NCBI GenBank assembly: GCA_947179155.2
Contig: OX359273.1
Span: forward strand, 41,376,523-41,440,522
DNA from: Hedera helix
Taxonomy: Eukaryota > Streptophyta > Magnoliopsida > Apiales > Araliaceae
Direction: 5' to 3'
DNA: 64,000 nt
Part shown: piece after piece, positions 38,901-48,784 of the stretch
Position numbering within the stretch: position 1 is the first letter of the stretch
Layout of the letters: every line of letters starts with the position of its first letter
Program-made: the position numbers and the translations under genes
Notes under the pieces: model-generated
The model's input: only the letters and a program-made list of their open reading frames with translations
Told to the model about the DNA's origin: nothing
Database searches by the model: none

Positions 38901-40016
38901 AGGAAGAAATCTGCTAACATGCTGATGTCACACGCGGCAAGGGACCCACGCGGAGAGAGAGAGAAAAAGGTAGCAGCCAACAGCGTAGAGAGAGAAAGAG
39001 AAAAGACCGCCTCCAGCCGCCTTCCTTTTTGTTACCGTTGGCGCGTGCGTCACACGCGCCCTCTCCAACTGCACACGTCCGCGCATTGCGCGAAGACTGT
39101 TTTCCCTTAGACCAAAAACGGCGTCGTTTCGTTCGTGTCTGCTGCCTGATATCCTTGCGCGCAATGCGCGCTCGGCCACTTTTCCGGAATTTACAGAATT
39201 GCCCCCGGTCTTTGCAGATTTTACAAAAATGTCCCCAAAGCTTATTTTTCCTACAAAATAAAATATAAAATAAATAAAAAATAATATAAATATACAAAAA
39301 AATCCTAAAAACACATAATAATAAATAAAACACCTAAAACACTAAAAATAAATAAAATCACATAAATAAAAATAAATATAAAAATACTATAAAATTATCT
39401 AAATTAACATAAATTAACTAAAACCCTATAAAACCTATTAAAACCAAAATAAACTAAATAATTAAATATTTAAGCACACAATAAATATAAAAACTAAGTA
39501 TTAGGGCATAAAAATATCGTATAATTTAACTCTATCAATTATAAAACAGTTTTATTGAAAAAAGTCCTGTAAATGATAAATATTGATTTAGGACGAAGGG
39601 AGTATTAAATGAGTAGAGTAGAGTAAATGTTATACAAAATTTAGTTAAACCTACATGTTTATTTTTACTCGAATGACCTTTTAAGAATTTTTCTTTTTTC
39701 TTCTCTTTTATTTTTGTGCACATTTTCCTTCTTTTACACTATGTTTGATGCCATTATGGCTATTATTAATTGTTGTTCTCATTCTCACAATTGAATCGAT
39801 AGTTAAAACTAGTTGCTTGCATGTACGCAGGTATGCTCGGCTTTTGGTTATGTTGTTGCAACCCTTTTCTTTGCAGTGGTGGAGATATCTATCGACACTA
39901 TCATTCTTTCCTTCTGCCAAGACTCCGACGAGCATCAAGGGACTGCACGATATGCTCCTCCCCTTCTCCTTGAAACTCTCGATGACCAAAGTGAGATGCA
40001 AAGACTAACCCAATGA
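32985..40016 (+). CDS. CTL1: Choline transporter-like protein 1 (SLC44 family)
   Basis: Ten exons with matching phases: 32985-33190, 33738-34096, 34372-34517, 34881-35064, 35677-35750, 35838-35951, 36255-36611, 36864-37124, 37271-37498, 39831-40016; about 704 aa (Arabidopsis CTL1/CHER1 has 700). The cytosolic Gly-rich N terminus is followed by a TM (VAFLIFFIVFWIAMIV), a large Cys-rich luminal loop, then a bundle of about nine hydrophobic segments containing the SLC44 block FKAFSSTVIAGSVASYYWA-like and a conserved GESFFNASAIATDLI. CTL1/CHER1 acts at the trans-Golgi and forming sieve plate in choline and lipid homeostasis. Exon 6 ends AAG|GCAAGA, a probable GC donor; a GT six bases further on would insert Ala-Arg in frame. 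The 2.3 kb last intron contains a MITE split by an LTR. Confidence 0.95.
37691..39602. mobile_element. Stowaway-like MITE split by an LTR, CTL1 intron 9
   Basis: Left piece 37691-37808 starts CTCCCTCCATCCCAC. Right piece 39538-39602, read inward, starts CTCCCTTCGTCCTAAATC. Both are flanked by TA, the Stowaway target. After removing the inner insertion the original element would be about 180 bases. No transposase is encoded. Confidence 0.8.
37809..39537 (-). mobile_element. Solo LTR nested inside the MITE
   Basis: 1,729 bases beginning TGGTGTGATGTCGCGAGC and ending AATTTAACTCTATCA (TG...CA), flanked by the identical 5-base duplication ATTAT (37804-37808 and 39538-39542), the size LTR integrases produce. 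On the minus strand CCTATAAATAGAGGGC near 38680-38695 is a good TATA box, so the LTR probably reads leftwards, against CTL1. A GC-rich, CpG-rich block (38930-39180) lies in the upstream half. No internal gag or pol is present, so it is a solo LTR or a very short non-autonomous element. The superfamily is not assigned. Confidence 0.75.
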
Positions 40017-40758
40017 TCCTCGAAGACAAATCTTTCCAATTTCCCAATTACCGATCCACAAAGATCAATTTTATGCAAGCTCTATAGATGCTTCGTTTTG
40101 CTAGACTAAACTGTCTTCATCTTTTCCTTTTTCCTAGTGTATATAATGATAGTTGCAATATGTTATAGCCATTTTCAGAGACTGGAATTTTCCAACCATA
40201 ATATTGCAATACTAGGAAGCTTATAATATTTCATTTGTCAGGAAAACATTGTTTGGATTCAAGGAGCAAAGTAGCAGACCATTGTTTGTAATTGAATCGT
40301 TAATGGGTAGGATTTTGGAAACAGAGTGGCCAAGCTTTCTCAATGATTTTCAGATTATATAGAATAAGCTTTGTAAATTATGATTTTTTCCCTGCCTTTT
40401 CATAATAAGTTTTTGAATATGTTATATCCTCGTTTAACTCTTTTTTTGCACGGGCGATTAGATGCGGTATAAAAATGGTCATTAAATTTTGCTATAAAAA
40501 AAAAGATCATGAAATTGTAATATTTGCCTAAAGGTCATTATGTACAGTTGGTTGAAATTGTAGGTGGATTAACATGACTCATAACCGAACAAACCCTTTG
40601 TTGTCGAAGTAGAAGCAATTGCAGTAATTGTTTTCTCATTGTATTTGTATGTCTAAATATGTTAAACGTTACCACTCCAGATACACTTTAAATGCTAGTA
40701 ACTGAATAAGTTCATATTTTTGTGGGAATAATTATAACTACACAACATTCATCTTAAT

Positions 40759-40813
40759 TATTAAAAAATAGGGCATAACATTAAAATTCGTGTCATACTC
40801 TACTTTTTAATGA
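40759..40813. repeat. Short hairpin-core repeat, copy 3
   Basis: ATTAAAAAATAGGGCATAAC, TTAAAATTCG, then TGTCATACTCTACTTTTTAA. The arms pair as a stem of about 21 bp with a 10-base loop. It is the best preserved copy. Confidence 0.55.
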
Positions 40814-40826
40814 TTAAGATTAAGAT

Positions 40827-41435
40827 TAAAGCTGTAAATCGAACCAAACAGTTCGGGCTTAACTCGAAAAAATGTGAGCGAGACACGAATTCGTTTATAA
40901 CATGATCCAAATTCGAGTACAAAAAATAGTTCGAATAAAAATACGAATAGAATGTGAGTAAGGTTATACTCGGCTCGTTTAGAATTCAAACTTCTCAAAT
41001 TTTCAACTATTATTCGATACATGCTCAATTGATACATATTCGAATAGATACTCGATACATTTTCTTATAATATATACACAATTAAACAAAGTTTTAATAA
41101 TTAGTTATTATGATTTTTTTATTTGTAATTTTATAATTATATTTTCTTATTTCTAAGTAAAATAATAAGTTCAATTAATAATTATATGTATTATAAAGCT
41201 AGTTATTATGTGGAGACTCGAATTCGAATTTGAATTTGAAGTTCGCGAGTAGTTTGAATATAATTTGATCCGAATCGAATTAAATTCGAGTAACGAAGAT
41301 TCGAGTCCAGTTAAATCTGAGTAAAAAAATTTAAATATAGTTTGAATTCGAGTCGAATTTAAGTAATAATTTAACCAAGCGAGTCGAATCTGAGTAGCAT
41401 AAAATTCGGTTCAATTCGACTCATTTACGACTTTA
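40827..41435. mobile_element. Foldback element with GAATTCGAGT-type words
   Basis: The left end TAAAGCTGTAAATCGAACC is mirrored at the right by TAAAGTCGTAAATGAGTCG (read inward). The interior is dense in TCGAATTCGAGT-like words around an AT-rich centre. There is no coding frame. Confidence 0.5.
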
Positions 41436-41788
41436 GTTAAGATGAACGTAATGTTTAATTTTATATTTAAATATTTTCTAGTCAAAGTTGTACTTTTGTG
41501 GTGATTCATTCATGATTAGCTGCTAACAAAAAAATTTGAACATTTCTTTATTTCTTTCAAGGTAATGGCTCTTTAACCACCAACCAATCCAACAGCAAAA
41601 TTTAGGGGATGCAACAATTACATTACATAACAGTAACAGCACGCAACTCTTGCAGGCAAACTTCATGTTCCCAAATTTCTTGAACAGAACGCGTGCAATA
41701 GTATTGCATGTCACCTACACATTCCTCCCTCAACACCCTTCCATGCATAAAATTTACGTACAACTATCTGTTTCTAAAAAAAATTAAC

Positions 41789-41796
41789 TATAAAAA
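41789..41796 (+). promoter_or_regulatory. TATA box of the glycine-rich protein gene
   Basis: TATAAAAA lies 59 bases before the ATG, a textbook plant TATA box with a very short leader. Confidence 0.7.
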
Positions 41797-41847
41797 GGGC
41801 ATGCAATAGTCTCATCAGTAGCATTGTGGTAATCAGTTAATAATAAA

Positions 41848-42771
41848 ATGGCTGCAACAAGAAAATGGGGTTATAATTTGGCCATATTTGGTTTACTAAT
41901 TAGCTTAGCAGCTGCAACAGCACGCTCACCCCCTTCCGTCAGCCCTTCTCCAAAATCTCCGGCTGTCAATGGAGACGGAGACGGAGACACCCCGCCGCCC
42001 TCTCCCTCTAAGGTGGCTGAACTTTTGGCGGCTTTAAAGCTTATTGGTATTGCCCTTTATCATCATGATCATGACGATGCTATGTTGCGTGATGCTAAGT
42101 GGGGCAGTGGTTGGGGTGGCGGTGGCGGCTTTGGAGGAGGTGGCGGTGGCGGCTTCGGAGGAGGTGGTGGAGGAGGCTTTGGAGGTGGCGGTGGCGTCTT
42201 CGGAGGAGGTGGCGGTGGCGGCTTTGGTGGAGGTGGCAGTGGCGGCTTTGGTGGAGGTGGCGGTGGCGGTAGTGGCAGCTTCGGAGGTGGCGGTGGAAGC
42301 TTCGGAGGTGGGGGTGGCAGCTTCGGAGGTGGTGGTGGAAGCTTCGGAGGTGGGGGTGGCAGCTTCGGAGGTGGCGGTGGCAGCTTCGGAGGAGGCGGTG
42401 GTGGCAGCTACGGAGGAGGCGGAGGTGGCAGCTTCGGAAGAGGTGGCGGCGGTGGTAGCTTCGGAGGAGGTGGCGGTGGCAGCTTCGGAGGTGGTGGCGG
42501 CAGCAACTTCGGCGGTGGCAGCTTCGGAGGAGGTGGCGGTGGCAGCTTCGGAGGAGGAGGCGGTGGCAGCTTCGGAGGCGGTGGCGGTGGCAGCTTCGGA
42601 GGCGGTGGTGGTGGAGGCGGCGGCTCAGGTGGCGGCTACGGAGGCGGTGGGGGTGGCGGCTGGGGCGGTGGCGGCGGCCATAGCAACCATTTTGCAGTAA
42701 CAAAGGGAAATTCTCCAGATACTGCAGAGGAGATGATCATTAATAATGCCATTGCGCCGGAGAGCAATTAG
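41848..42771 (+). CDS. Secreted glycine-rich protein (GRP)
   Basis: Intronless, 307 aa. Residues 1-26 (LAIFGLLISLAAATARS) form a clear signal peptide. A short Pro/Ser-rich stretch and a mixed segment (KVAELLAALKLIGIALYHHD) follow, then about 190 residues of GGGGGxFGGGGG repeats with periodic Ser, Phe and Tyr, and an acidic tail (NSPDTAEEMIINNAIAPESN). The layout fits class I cell-wall glycine-rich proteins, which are secreted and can be cross-linked through Tyr. The GGA/GGC-rich repeat has almost certainly grown by slippage, so its length should vary between individuals. The start is fixed by the signal peptide and by the TATA box 59 bases upstream. Its specific function is unknown. Confidence 0.9.
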   Translation: MAATRKWGYNLAIFGLLISLAAATARSPPSVSPSPKSPAVNGDGDGDTPPPSPSKVAELLAALKLIGIALYHHDHDDAMLRDAKWGSGWGGGGGFGGGGGGGFGGGGGGGFGGGGGVFGGGGGGGFGGGGSGGFGGGGGGGSGSFGGGGGSFGGGGGSFGGGGGSFGGGGGSFGGGGGSFGGGGGGSYGGGGGGSFGRGGGGGSFGGGGGGSFGGGGGSNFGGGSFGGGGGGSFGGGGGGSFGGGGGGSFGGGGGGGGGSGGGYGGGGGGGWGGGGGHSNHFAVTKGNSPDTAEEMIINNAIAPESN

Positions 42772-42989
42772 AGTGCCTGCCATGGGCAGGCTAAATGTTG
42801 AAATAAGGCATGCATAATTGGTGTTACAGTTAAGCAACATGTAATAAGCTAGCTACTTGATAATAACACTAGAACACCTTCGGTTCTAGTTTTAGTCCTA
42901 TTTCATATTTGCAAATGATGCTAGAGATATAGATAAATCTTTATTCCTTGAAGCAGAGTTTCTATTTAGCACTCACTATTATAATTATA

Positions 42990-44430
42990 ATGGATCGATC
43001 ATATATGGAAGATCAGTTAATAGACTAACTAATTTTAGATTCGTCATATCAAAGCGAGAAAGCATCAGGATGCATGAAATTCAGCGGCACATTAGTCAGT
43101 GTTCCATAAGCTGAAACAAACTAGCTAATAGCAATTTCAGTCTGAAGAGCCTCATACTTCATTATTTTCATAGTCCAATCAAGGACTGGAGAAATGCAAC
43201 TATATTCAACGTAACTTGTTGAAGCAAGTCGCTGATTATGATTATTTTCCATACAATTAGACCGAATTGAATAATATATACCCTCCAGTCCAGAGTTGCC
43301 TTCCAATGTAGAAGCAGGACATGCAAGTGAGGTACTGACCTGTATTCTATTATCTAGCTACCTTAACTGATATAACGGATTCAAGCAATGATCAGAAACT
43401 CAAAAGGACACGAATCCGATACACAGAGAAAACGCGTGGATTAAGTTTTTAAGACTGAAATTTACCAACAATTTCATGCATTTTTATCTAGCCAGGATCG
43501 GGGCACCACAGGCAGCAGTAGCGTGTTTTCCCTCACAGAAGTTCCCAAAAATTTTCCAGATAGTTTAGATCCCATGTATTATGTAGAGGAGATGAAAAAT
43601 TGATAGAAGAAAGAAATTAGGAGACGGTTTTTAAATCGTGCTAAACTTTAAACAAAATCACTATGCAGTTCATGGTTATAGTTGAGGACTGCTACATTTT
43701 TCAAATGAAAGAGAACTATCATACTCAATACACCATTCTGTAATCTTCAGTTTGCATTTCTCCTTGTGAGAGGAATCAAATCAAGTGAACCTCAGGTCCA
43801 TCAGTCTTGGATGAAAAGAAGTTCACGGCTAAGGTCTCAGTCTTGGATTAACAGAGGCGAACCGAAGGTTAACCCGCGGGTCTTCTCTTTATTACATAGC
43901 CCCTAGATGACCTGACCCATAACCGGGAACACCTACAATATCCCATTCGGGAGATGACCTGGAATCACATCATTCTTCAGGAAACGAGGACTCTTGCTTT
44001 CAGTCCATGGCTGCCTCCTCTGCAGTAAATGTAATTTGCCTTGGTCTAATCTGGACTGGGGAGAGAACATTCAATGGATCGTGTCCAATTGGAAAGGGAA
44101 GTTTAAAGATAATAGATATTGAGTCCATCCCTTCATGAGGTATATCAGCACAACAGTAGGAAGTAAAATATCTACCAGGTAACAGTTTCATTTGAATTTT
44201 TTTTTTTAAAAACACTGAATTGATCATAAACCACAATAAATACGACGTTTTCTTGTAATTATATGAAAGTACGAACGTTTATGTGTTCACGCTGGTGTCC
44301 AATGAGAAAGACTGATTAACTATAGTATAGATTGTTTCAAAAAGATCTCTTCTAAAGGGATTAAGTTATTTCAATGTTGTTGAATGACGAATTGATGCCG
44401 GTAATTTCAATAATATGTAACAACACATTA
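42990..44430. other. Intergenic DNA, no confident gene
   Basis: GRP 3' flank, then mixed-composition DNA. A minus-strand frame (44000-44236) ending VQIRPRQITFTAEEAAMD has no recognisable relative and no supporting context. Confidence 0.35.
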
Positions 44431-44431
44431 C

Positions 44432-44542
44432 CTTCAGATCCTGGCCAGCAAGTTCGGCGGGCTTCTCACTCCACCATGATGCTAATTGATCCAAAGTAAC
44501 TCCATATTTATGCCCAAATGACCATGCTACAGGAAGAACAAA
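44432..44542 (-). pseudogene. Orphan allantoinase exon
   Basis: An intact 37-codon exon with CAG and GTAATG borders encodes FVLPVAWSFGHKYGVTLDQL followed by ASWWSEKPAELAGQDLK, the pre-C-terminal segment of plant allantoinase (allantoin to allantoate, ureide catabolism). The metal-binding exons and the following exon (normally beginning with a KGAIxxGxHADLVVW-like stretch) are absent from both sides, so it is a remnant. Confidence 0.75.
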
Positions 44543-44585
44543 CTGCAGCAATCTCAAAATAATACCAGATAGCATCTAGAATATA

Positions 44586-45005
44586 TTACAGAATACATTC
44601 ACAAACAAGGATGTTACAATGAGAAAGCCTACGACTAACATGATGGAGTGAATAAAAGAATAGTTGGAGCATGACCCACATGAATTTTGTAACAATATGA
44701 GCTTCGGTGAGGATTGGGATGTCCATATCAGTACCATCTACGCCTTGAAAGCGATGGTGCTCAAGGTGATACTTTTGGAAGGTGACAGACATTGGTACTC
44801 CAATAGGAAGGTTTGCAAAAATCCCAAGCCAACGGTTGTAGACTGGAGTGGAGAAGGCAAGGTTGTGACTGAGCTCATGAATGGCTAAGAAGAGACTGTG
44901 GTTGGAAAAAGAGCCGAAGAAATAGGCCACCATCAAAATCTTTAGCCAACCTGCATTGTAGAGGAACGTAGCAGTCCATAACTGAAGCAGAACCACAACA
45001 TAAAT
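44586..45005 (-). pseudogene. Sphingolipid delta-4 desaturase (DES1-like) fragment
   Basis: The exon starts after an acceptor (GGTGTTACAG) and reads LQLWTATFLYNAGWLKILMV, AIHELSHNLAFSTPVYNRWL, then QKYHLEHHRFQGVDGTDMDI. This carries histidine boxes 1 (HELSH) and 2 (HLEHH) of the ER fatty-acid/sphingolipid desaturases. After TEAHIVTK about six residues of the family are deleted; the frame then continues through WVMLQLFFYSL and is lost. The N-terminal exon and the third box (HNEHH) are missing, so it cannot be active. In Arabidopsis DES1-like (At4g04930), GRXS17 (At4g04950) and allantoinase (At4g04955) are neighbours. Confidence 0.88.
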
Positions 45006-46776
45006 CTGTAACACCAGGTAAAATATATTCAGCTAGACCACAGGCAGAGAAAAACAGAACAGCGATTTAGCTTATTTGATTAGGATACAAGTAACTTATC
45101 CCTTAAAAAATACATTTTGAATAAAAGTAATAGTCGTAATGCTTTATAAAATAATTAGTTAAATCCTCGTGTGGTTTTCCAGTAACCTATTTTATTGATA
45201 TGCTCTTTGTGAGACTAAACTAATTTCTTATCTCCAATAAATTGTTTAAACCTTTTGTGGAATTAACTAATTCCCATAATTGCAGCACATTACAGACAAG
45301 AATGTATATCAACACCATAACACACCAGCCCAAAAACCTAACTCTTAAGTTCCGCATGAGAAACCATTACAGCATCAAACAGTGTTCTACATAATCGATA
45401 GGCGGACCTAGGCGGCAGAGTTACATTTGAGAACATAAAATTATTTTTTCGAGTGGTCGGTTTAGAGATGTATCTCTAATTTTGGTACATAGGGGTGTAA
45501 GTTTCTGGTGCATCAATTAATTTCTACTGGTATGTGAAAGACAACATCATGGCATGCAGAGAGGTATGTCCCAAATTCTCAATCTCCCTACCCTGAAGAT
45601 GAAATTGTCAAAGTGATATGGGAATCATTTTGAAATCATTCAATTATTAGTCCAACTCCAGTATAACAAATCAATCAAAGCTCCATCCACTAACAGGTCT
45701 AATTATAAAGCTGAAAACCCAGAAAAAATAAGGAAAAGATAATTAGGTTCAATTAATAAAGTCATCATGAACCAAATATAAAGAATTTCAAACCCCCTTA
45801 AAAGAAACAATATCAATCATCATAAATTACTGTACTAACGGATATAAAGATTGGAACTTTATAGAAAAAGCAGATGACCCATGTTAACGCCAAATTATGG
45901 ACGTGTGTCGAAATTACTGGGGCGGCCAGTCCAAAACGCATTATTAATGGAAAGTCTTAATCATGCTAGAATGAAAGATATTTGGATCAAGTAAAAATAA
46001 AAAATAATAACACAATGATTTACGTAAAAACCCAATACGAAAAAAAATCACAAGTGATATATCAAAAATTCACTAGAAAATAATAACAATATTACCGAAT
46101 TCACCTTTTCTTTCCAAAAAACCTCCCACTCTCACAATACCGTCTCGACGTATACTGACCCGTATCAATATATGTCGATATATATTGATTTGTAACAAAG
46201 AACAACAATATTTTTTCATATTCATGGTGTATATCACTACCCTTTGATGTTTATCGATATGTATAAATGGTGTTTGTTATCTAATTGTTATATATCAATA
46301 TAACTCTTATATATTGATGTGTGCCGGCACATATCAAGTTGGTTGATTGTGATTGAACTACAATTTTTGGGTTTGAATATTTAGTGTATTGTTTGTAATG
46401 TGTAATTTCTCTGCCTCCTCTTCCCTGTGATGTGTTCTTCGACCTCTTCTGATAATAGATCCCTCCTCTTACGCCATGCAGGCATATCAATTAATAGTAA
46501 TGAAATAAGTCACCGGCCGTAAAATAAAGGTCCATTGCACCCATTAGAACACAGGTAGGGTCTCTAGGCCAGCCTGATTGGACATCAAACGCAGACATAG
46601 TGAGTCTGTTTATCCTTATTGTTTGTCCTTCGTGAGAAATAATACTATTATTCAGTTTTCTTTATTGGTTAAAGGAAATACAATTTTTTAACACCAATTA
46701 TTTTCATTATTAATTTTTAAAAATTAATATAAATTTATTTAATTTTAATTAATATAACAATAAATATTAAGAAAGG
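45006..46776. other. Intergenic DNA with repeat remnants
   Basis: No gene is seen. 46005-46140 (ACACAATGATTTACGT...) resembles a widely dispersed plant repeat. 46140-46330 is rich in ATATATTGAT-like words. Confidence 0.35.
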
Positions 46777-46932
46777 AATTGATATTTTTACACTATTTTT
46801 TAATTTTTTCACTCGGTGGACCCCACATGTATAGTCTATCGCAACGATTAATCGTAATTATACATCTATAGCGATAATTTTTATGGGATCTACGGTGTAA
46901 AAATATTTAAAAATAGTGTGAAAATATCAATT
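46777..46932. mobile_element. 156-bp MITE
   Basis: The left end AATTGATATTTTTACACTAT is mirrored by AATTGATATTTTCACACTAT read inward from the right, a 19 of 20 match. There is no coding capacity. The interior contains a second, weaker inverted pair. Confidence 0.8.
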
Positions 46933-47514
46933 TTCTATTAAAAATTATCTAAACAATACTCTTAATTATAATGTTTATTGTTTCATAATTTTTAATAATT
47001 TTTAATAAATTTTATCAATTTTAAATTTAAAACGGAGGAAGTAAAAAAAATTCAACAATAAAATTTAGGGAGAACTATTTTAAAATTATTTTGTTAGGAC
47101 CACAATTATTCACATTAAATGGATCTCTCTAACCATAGCAATTCTCTAAAATGCCTATACAATTTTCCACCATAAATCTACTAAACGAACAACAACAAAA
47201 AGTAGCAAAAAATCTAAATTACCCCAAACGACAATTTCAACCCTTCCTACTCTGTAATAAAAAATAAAAAAAAAGTTTTTTTGTCAATTTTTTTGTTAGC
47301 CTTGGTAGACTCTTTTAATAAAGTTGCATTACATATAAGGACACAACATTGATTGTGAACATAGCAAAAGGCATCCTACTACTCTATATTTAGTTAGAAG
47401 TTAAAAATATGAATGGGAAGTGGGAACACATTTTATGTGGCTTTGGGTGAAAAAAATAATAAGTATAAATACATAATAATTAAAAATTATATTAAATAGT
47501 ATATTTATTTATAC

Positions 47515-47556
47515 CATTAAAAATTAAAACATGACATTAAAATTTGTAACATAGTG
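47515..47556. repeat. Short hairpin-core repeat, copy 4
   Basis: CATTAAAAATTAAAACATGA then CATTAAAATTTGTAACATAG; right arm lost. Confidence 0.35.
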
Positions 47557-47569
47557 CAAAAAAATTTCT

Positions 47570-47790
47570 CTGACAGCTACTACTAAGAGTAGCGGTCAAC
47601 CAGATATTTTATTTTTTTTGTTTATTTCAATATGAACCTGTCAAAAAAAAATTGTTTCAGTCGCTATTAAAAGTAACTACTAAAAGGGTGAAATTATAAT
47701 TTCACCGAGCCGCTACTAAGAGTAGCAGCTAAAACATATTTTTTGATTTTTTTTTTCAAACCGCTATTTTTTGTGACGACTAAAAAAAAA
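47570..47790. repeat. Array of CGCTACTAAGAGTAGCGG-type subterminal repeats
   Basis: Four degenerate copies of a self-complementary word (GCTACTACTAAGAGTAGCGG, GTCGCTATTAAAAGTAACTA, GCCGCTACTAAGAGTAGCAG, CCGCTATTTTTTGTGACGAC) lie within 220 bases. Clustered subterminal repeats of this kind are typical of CACTA-type element ends. No full element is visible. Confidence 0.4.
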
Positions 47791-48784
47791 TTAAAATTAT
47801 TTTGGACCTTTAAATCATCAAATCAATTGTTTAATATGCATTTGTTAGAATAATTGTCATAACAACCATATATATATATATATATAACTGATATTTTCAT
47901 TAATAAAAATAATAATAAATAAATTTCAAACTCATGTAAAAAATAAATTATAAAAATATCAAATTTTATTCTTGAAAATAAAAATTTTCATTTTTTTTAT
48001 TGTTGATTTGTTAGTAATTTTAAGTGGTACACGTTCTTATCTAACTCTTTAATAACGAGCTCAGTTGTGCAAACACCCGCGATTAAATAAAAACCCAAAT
48101 CTCCCCCGAAAACCAATTGAGGGTAGCTTGCACCGAAGCCACAGTGCATCTGCGAACACACGGTGCATCTGCTTAAGACGAGTAGAACTGTCGAATATAG
48201 CAAAATAAAGCCCGCAGGTACCCACAAGCTCACCACAACATGAAAGACACCACCACTAAGAAAAGAATGAAAAGCAGGTTAGATTTTCTTCTTCTTTTTT
48301 CCGACCTGCATAGGTGGAAATCATCTCCGGAAGGGCAGCAATTCTGCATCAAACATTTCAAATTTACTAAAGAAATCAAACCATCTAGCGGTATATAGAT
48401 GGCTTTAAAAAGTTGTAATTATGACCTGAATATATGAGAACACAAGTTCACAAGCTTCACATAATTAAGTAGGTGACATCAACAGAGAGGACATCCTTAA
48501 AGATTTAACAAGAAAACTTTCAAGCTGTACAAGCATATACATAATTTACCAATTACAATTTATAAAGCCCACCATAGTTGAATTATCTCAGCTTCAACCC
48601 CATGCCACCCATAACTTGGGCCAGGTTTTCCTCTAATTACAACTAGGAAGAGAGCACTGCATCTCTAAACCTAACATCACCACATGAGATAATCCGAAGA
48701 AAAGCGACAACTTATGTAATCAGAAGAAATGAAACTTAGCTAAAGAAGGGCAGGGGGGACTGAGTATTTCAGACCTTCGACTGC

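Noticed and set aside
38874..39333. Overlapping open frames on both strands in the CpG-rich block
   Set aside because: They lie within the solo LTR, are not related to any protein I know, and are explained by GC-rich composition.
42044..42703. Long Val/Ala/Ser/Glu-rich frame (plus) and His/Arg/Leu-rich frame (minus) over the glycine-rich gene
   Set aside because: They are shadows of the GGN repeat; only the 41848-42771 frame has a signal peptide, a TATA box and a non-repeat tail.
44000..44236. Minus-strand frame near the allantoinase and desaturase remnants, tested as their continuation
   Set aside because: Its residues do not match the missing C-terminal parts of either enzyme and no splice junction connects them convincingly.
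47997..48236. 79-codon minus-strand frame ending in LLTNQQ
   Set aside because: No recognisable family, no promoter or splice context; kept out as a probable chance frame.
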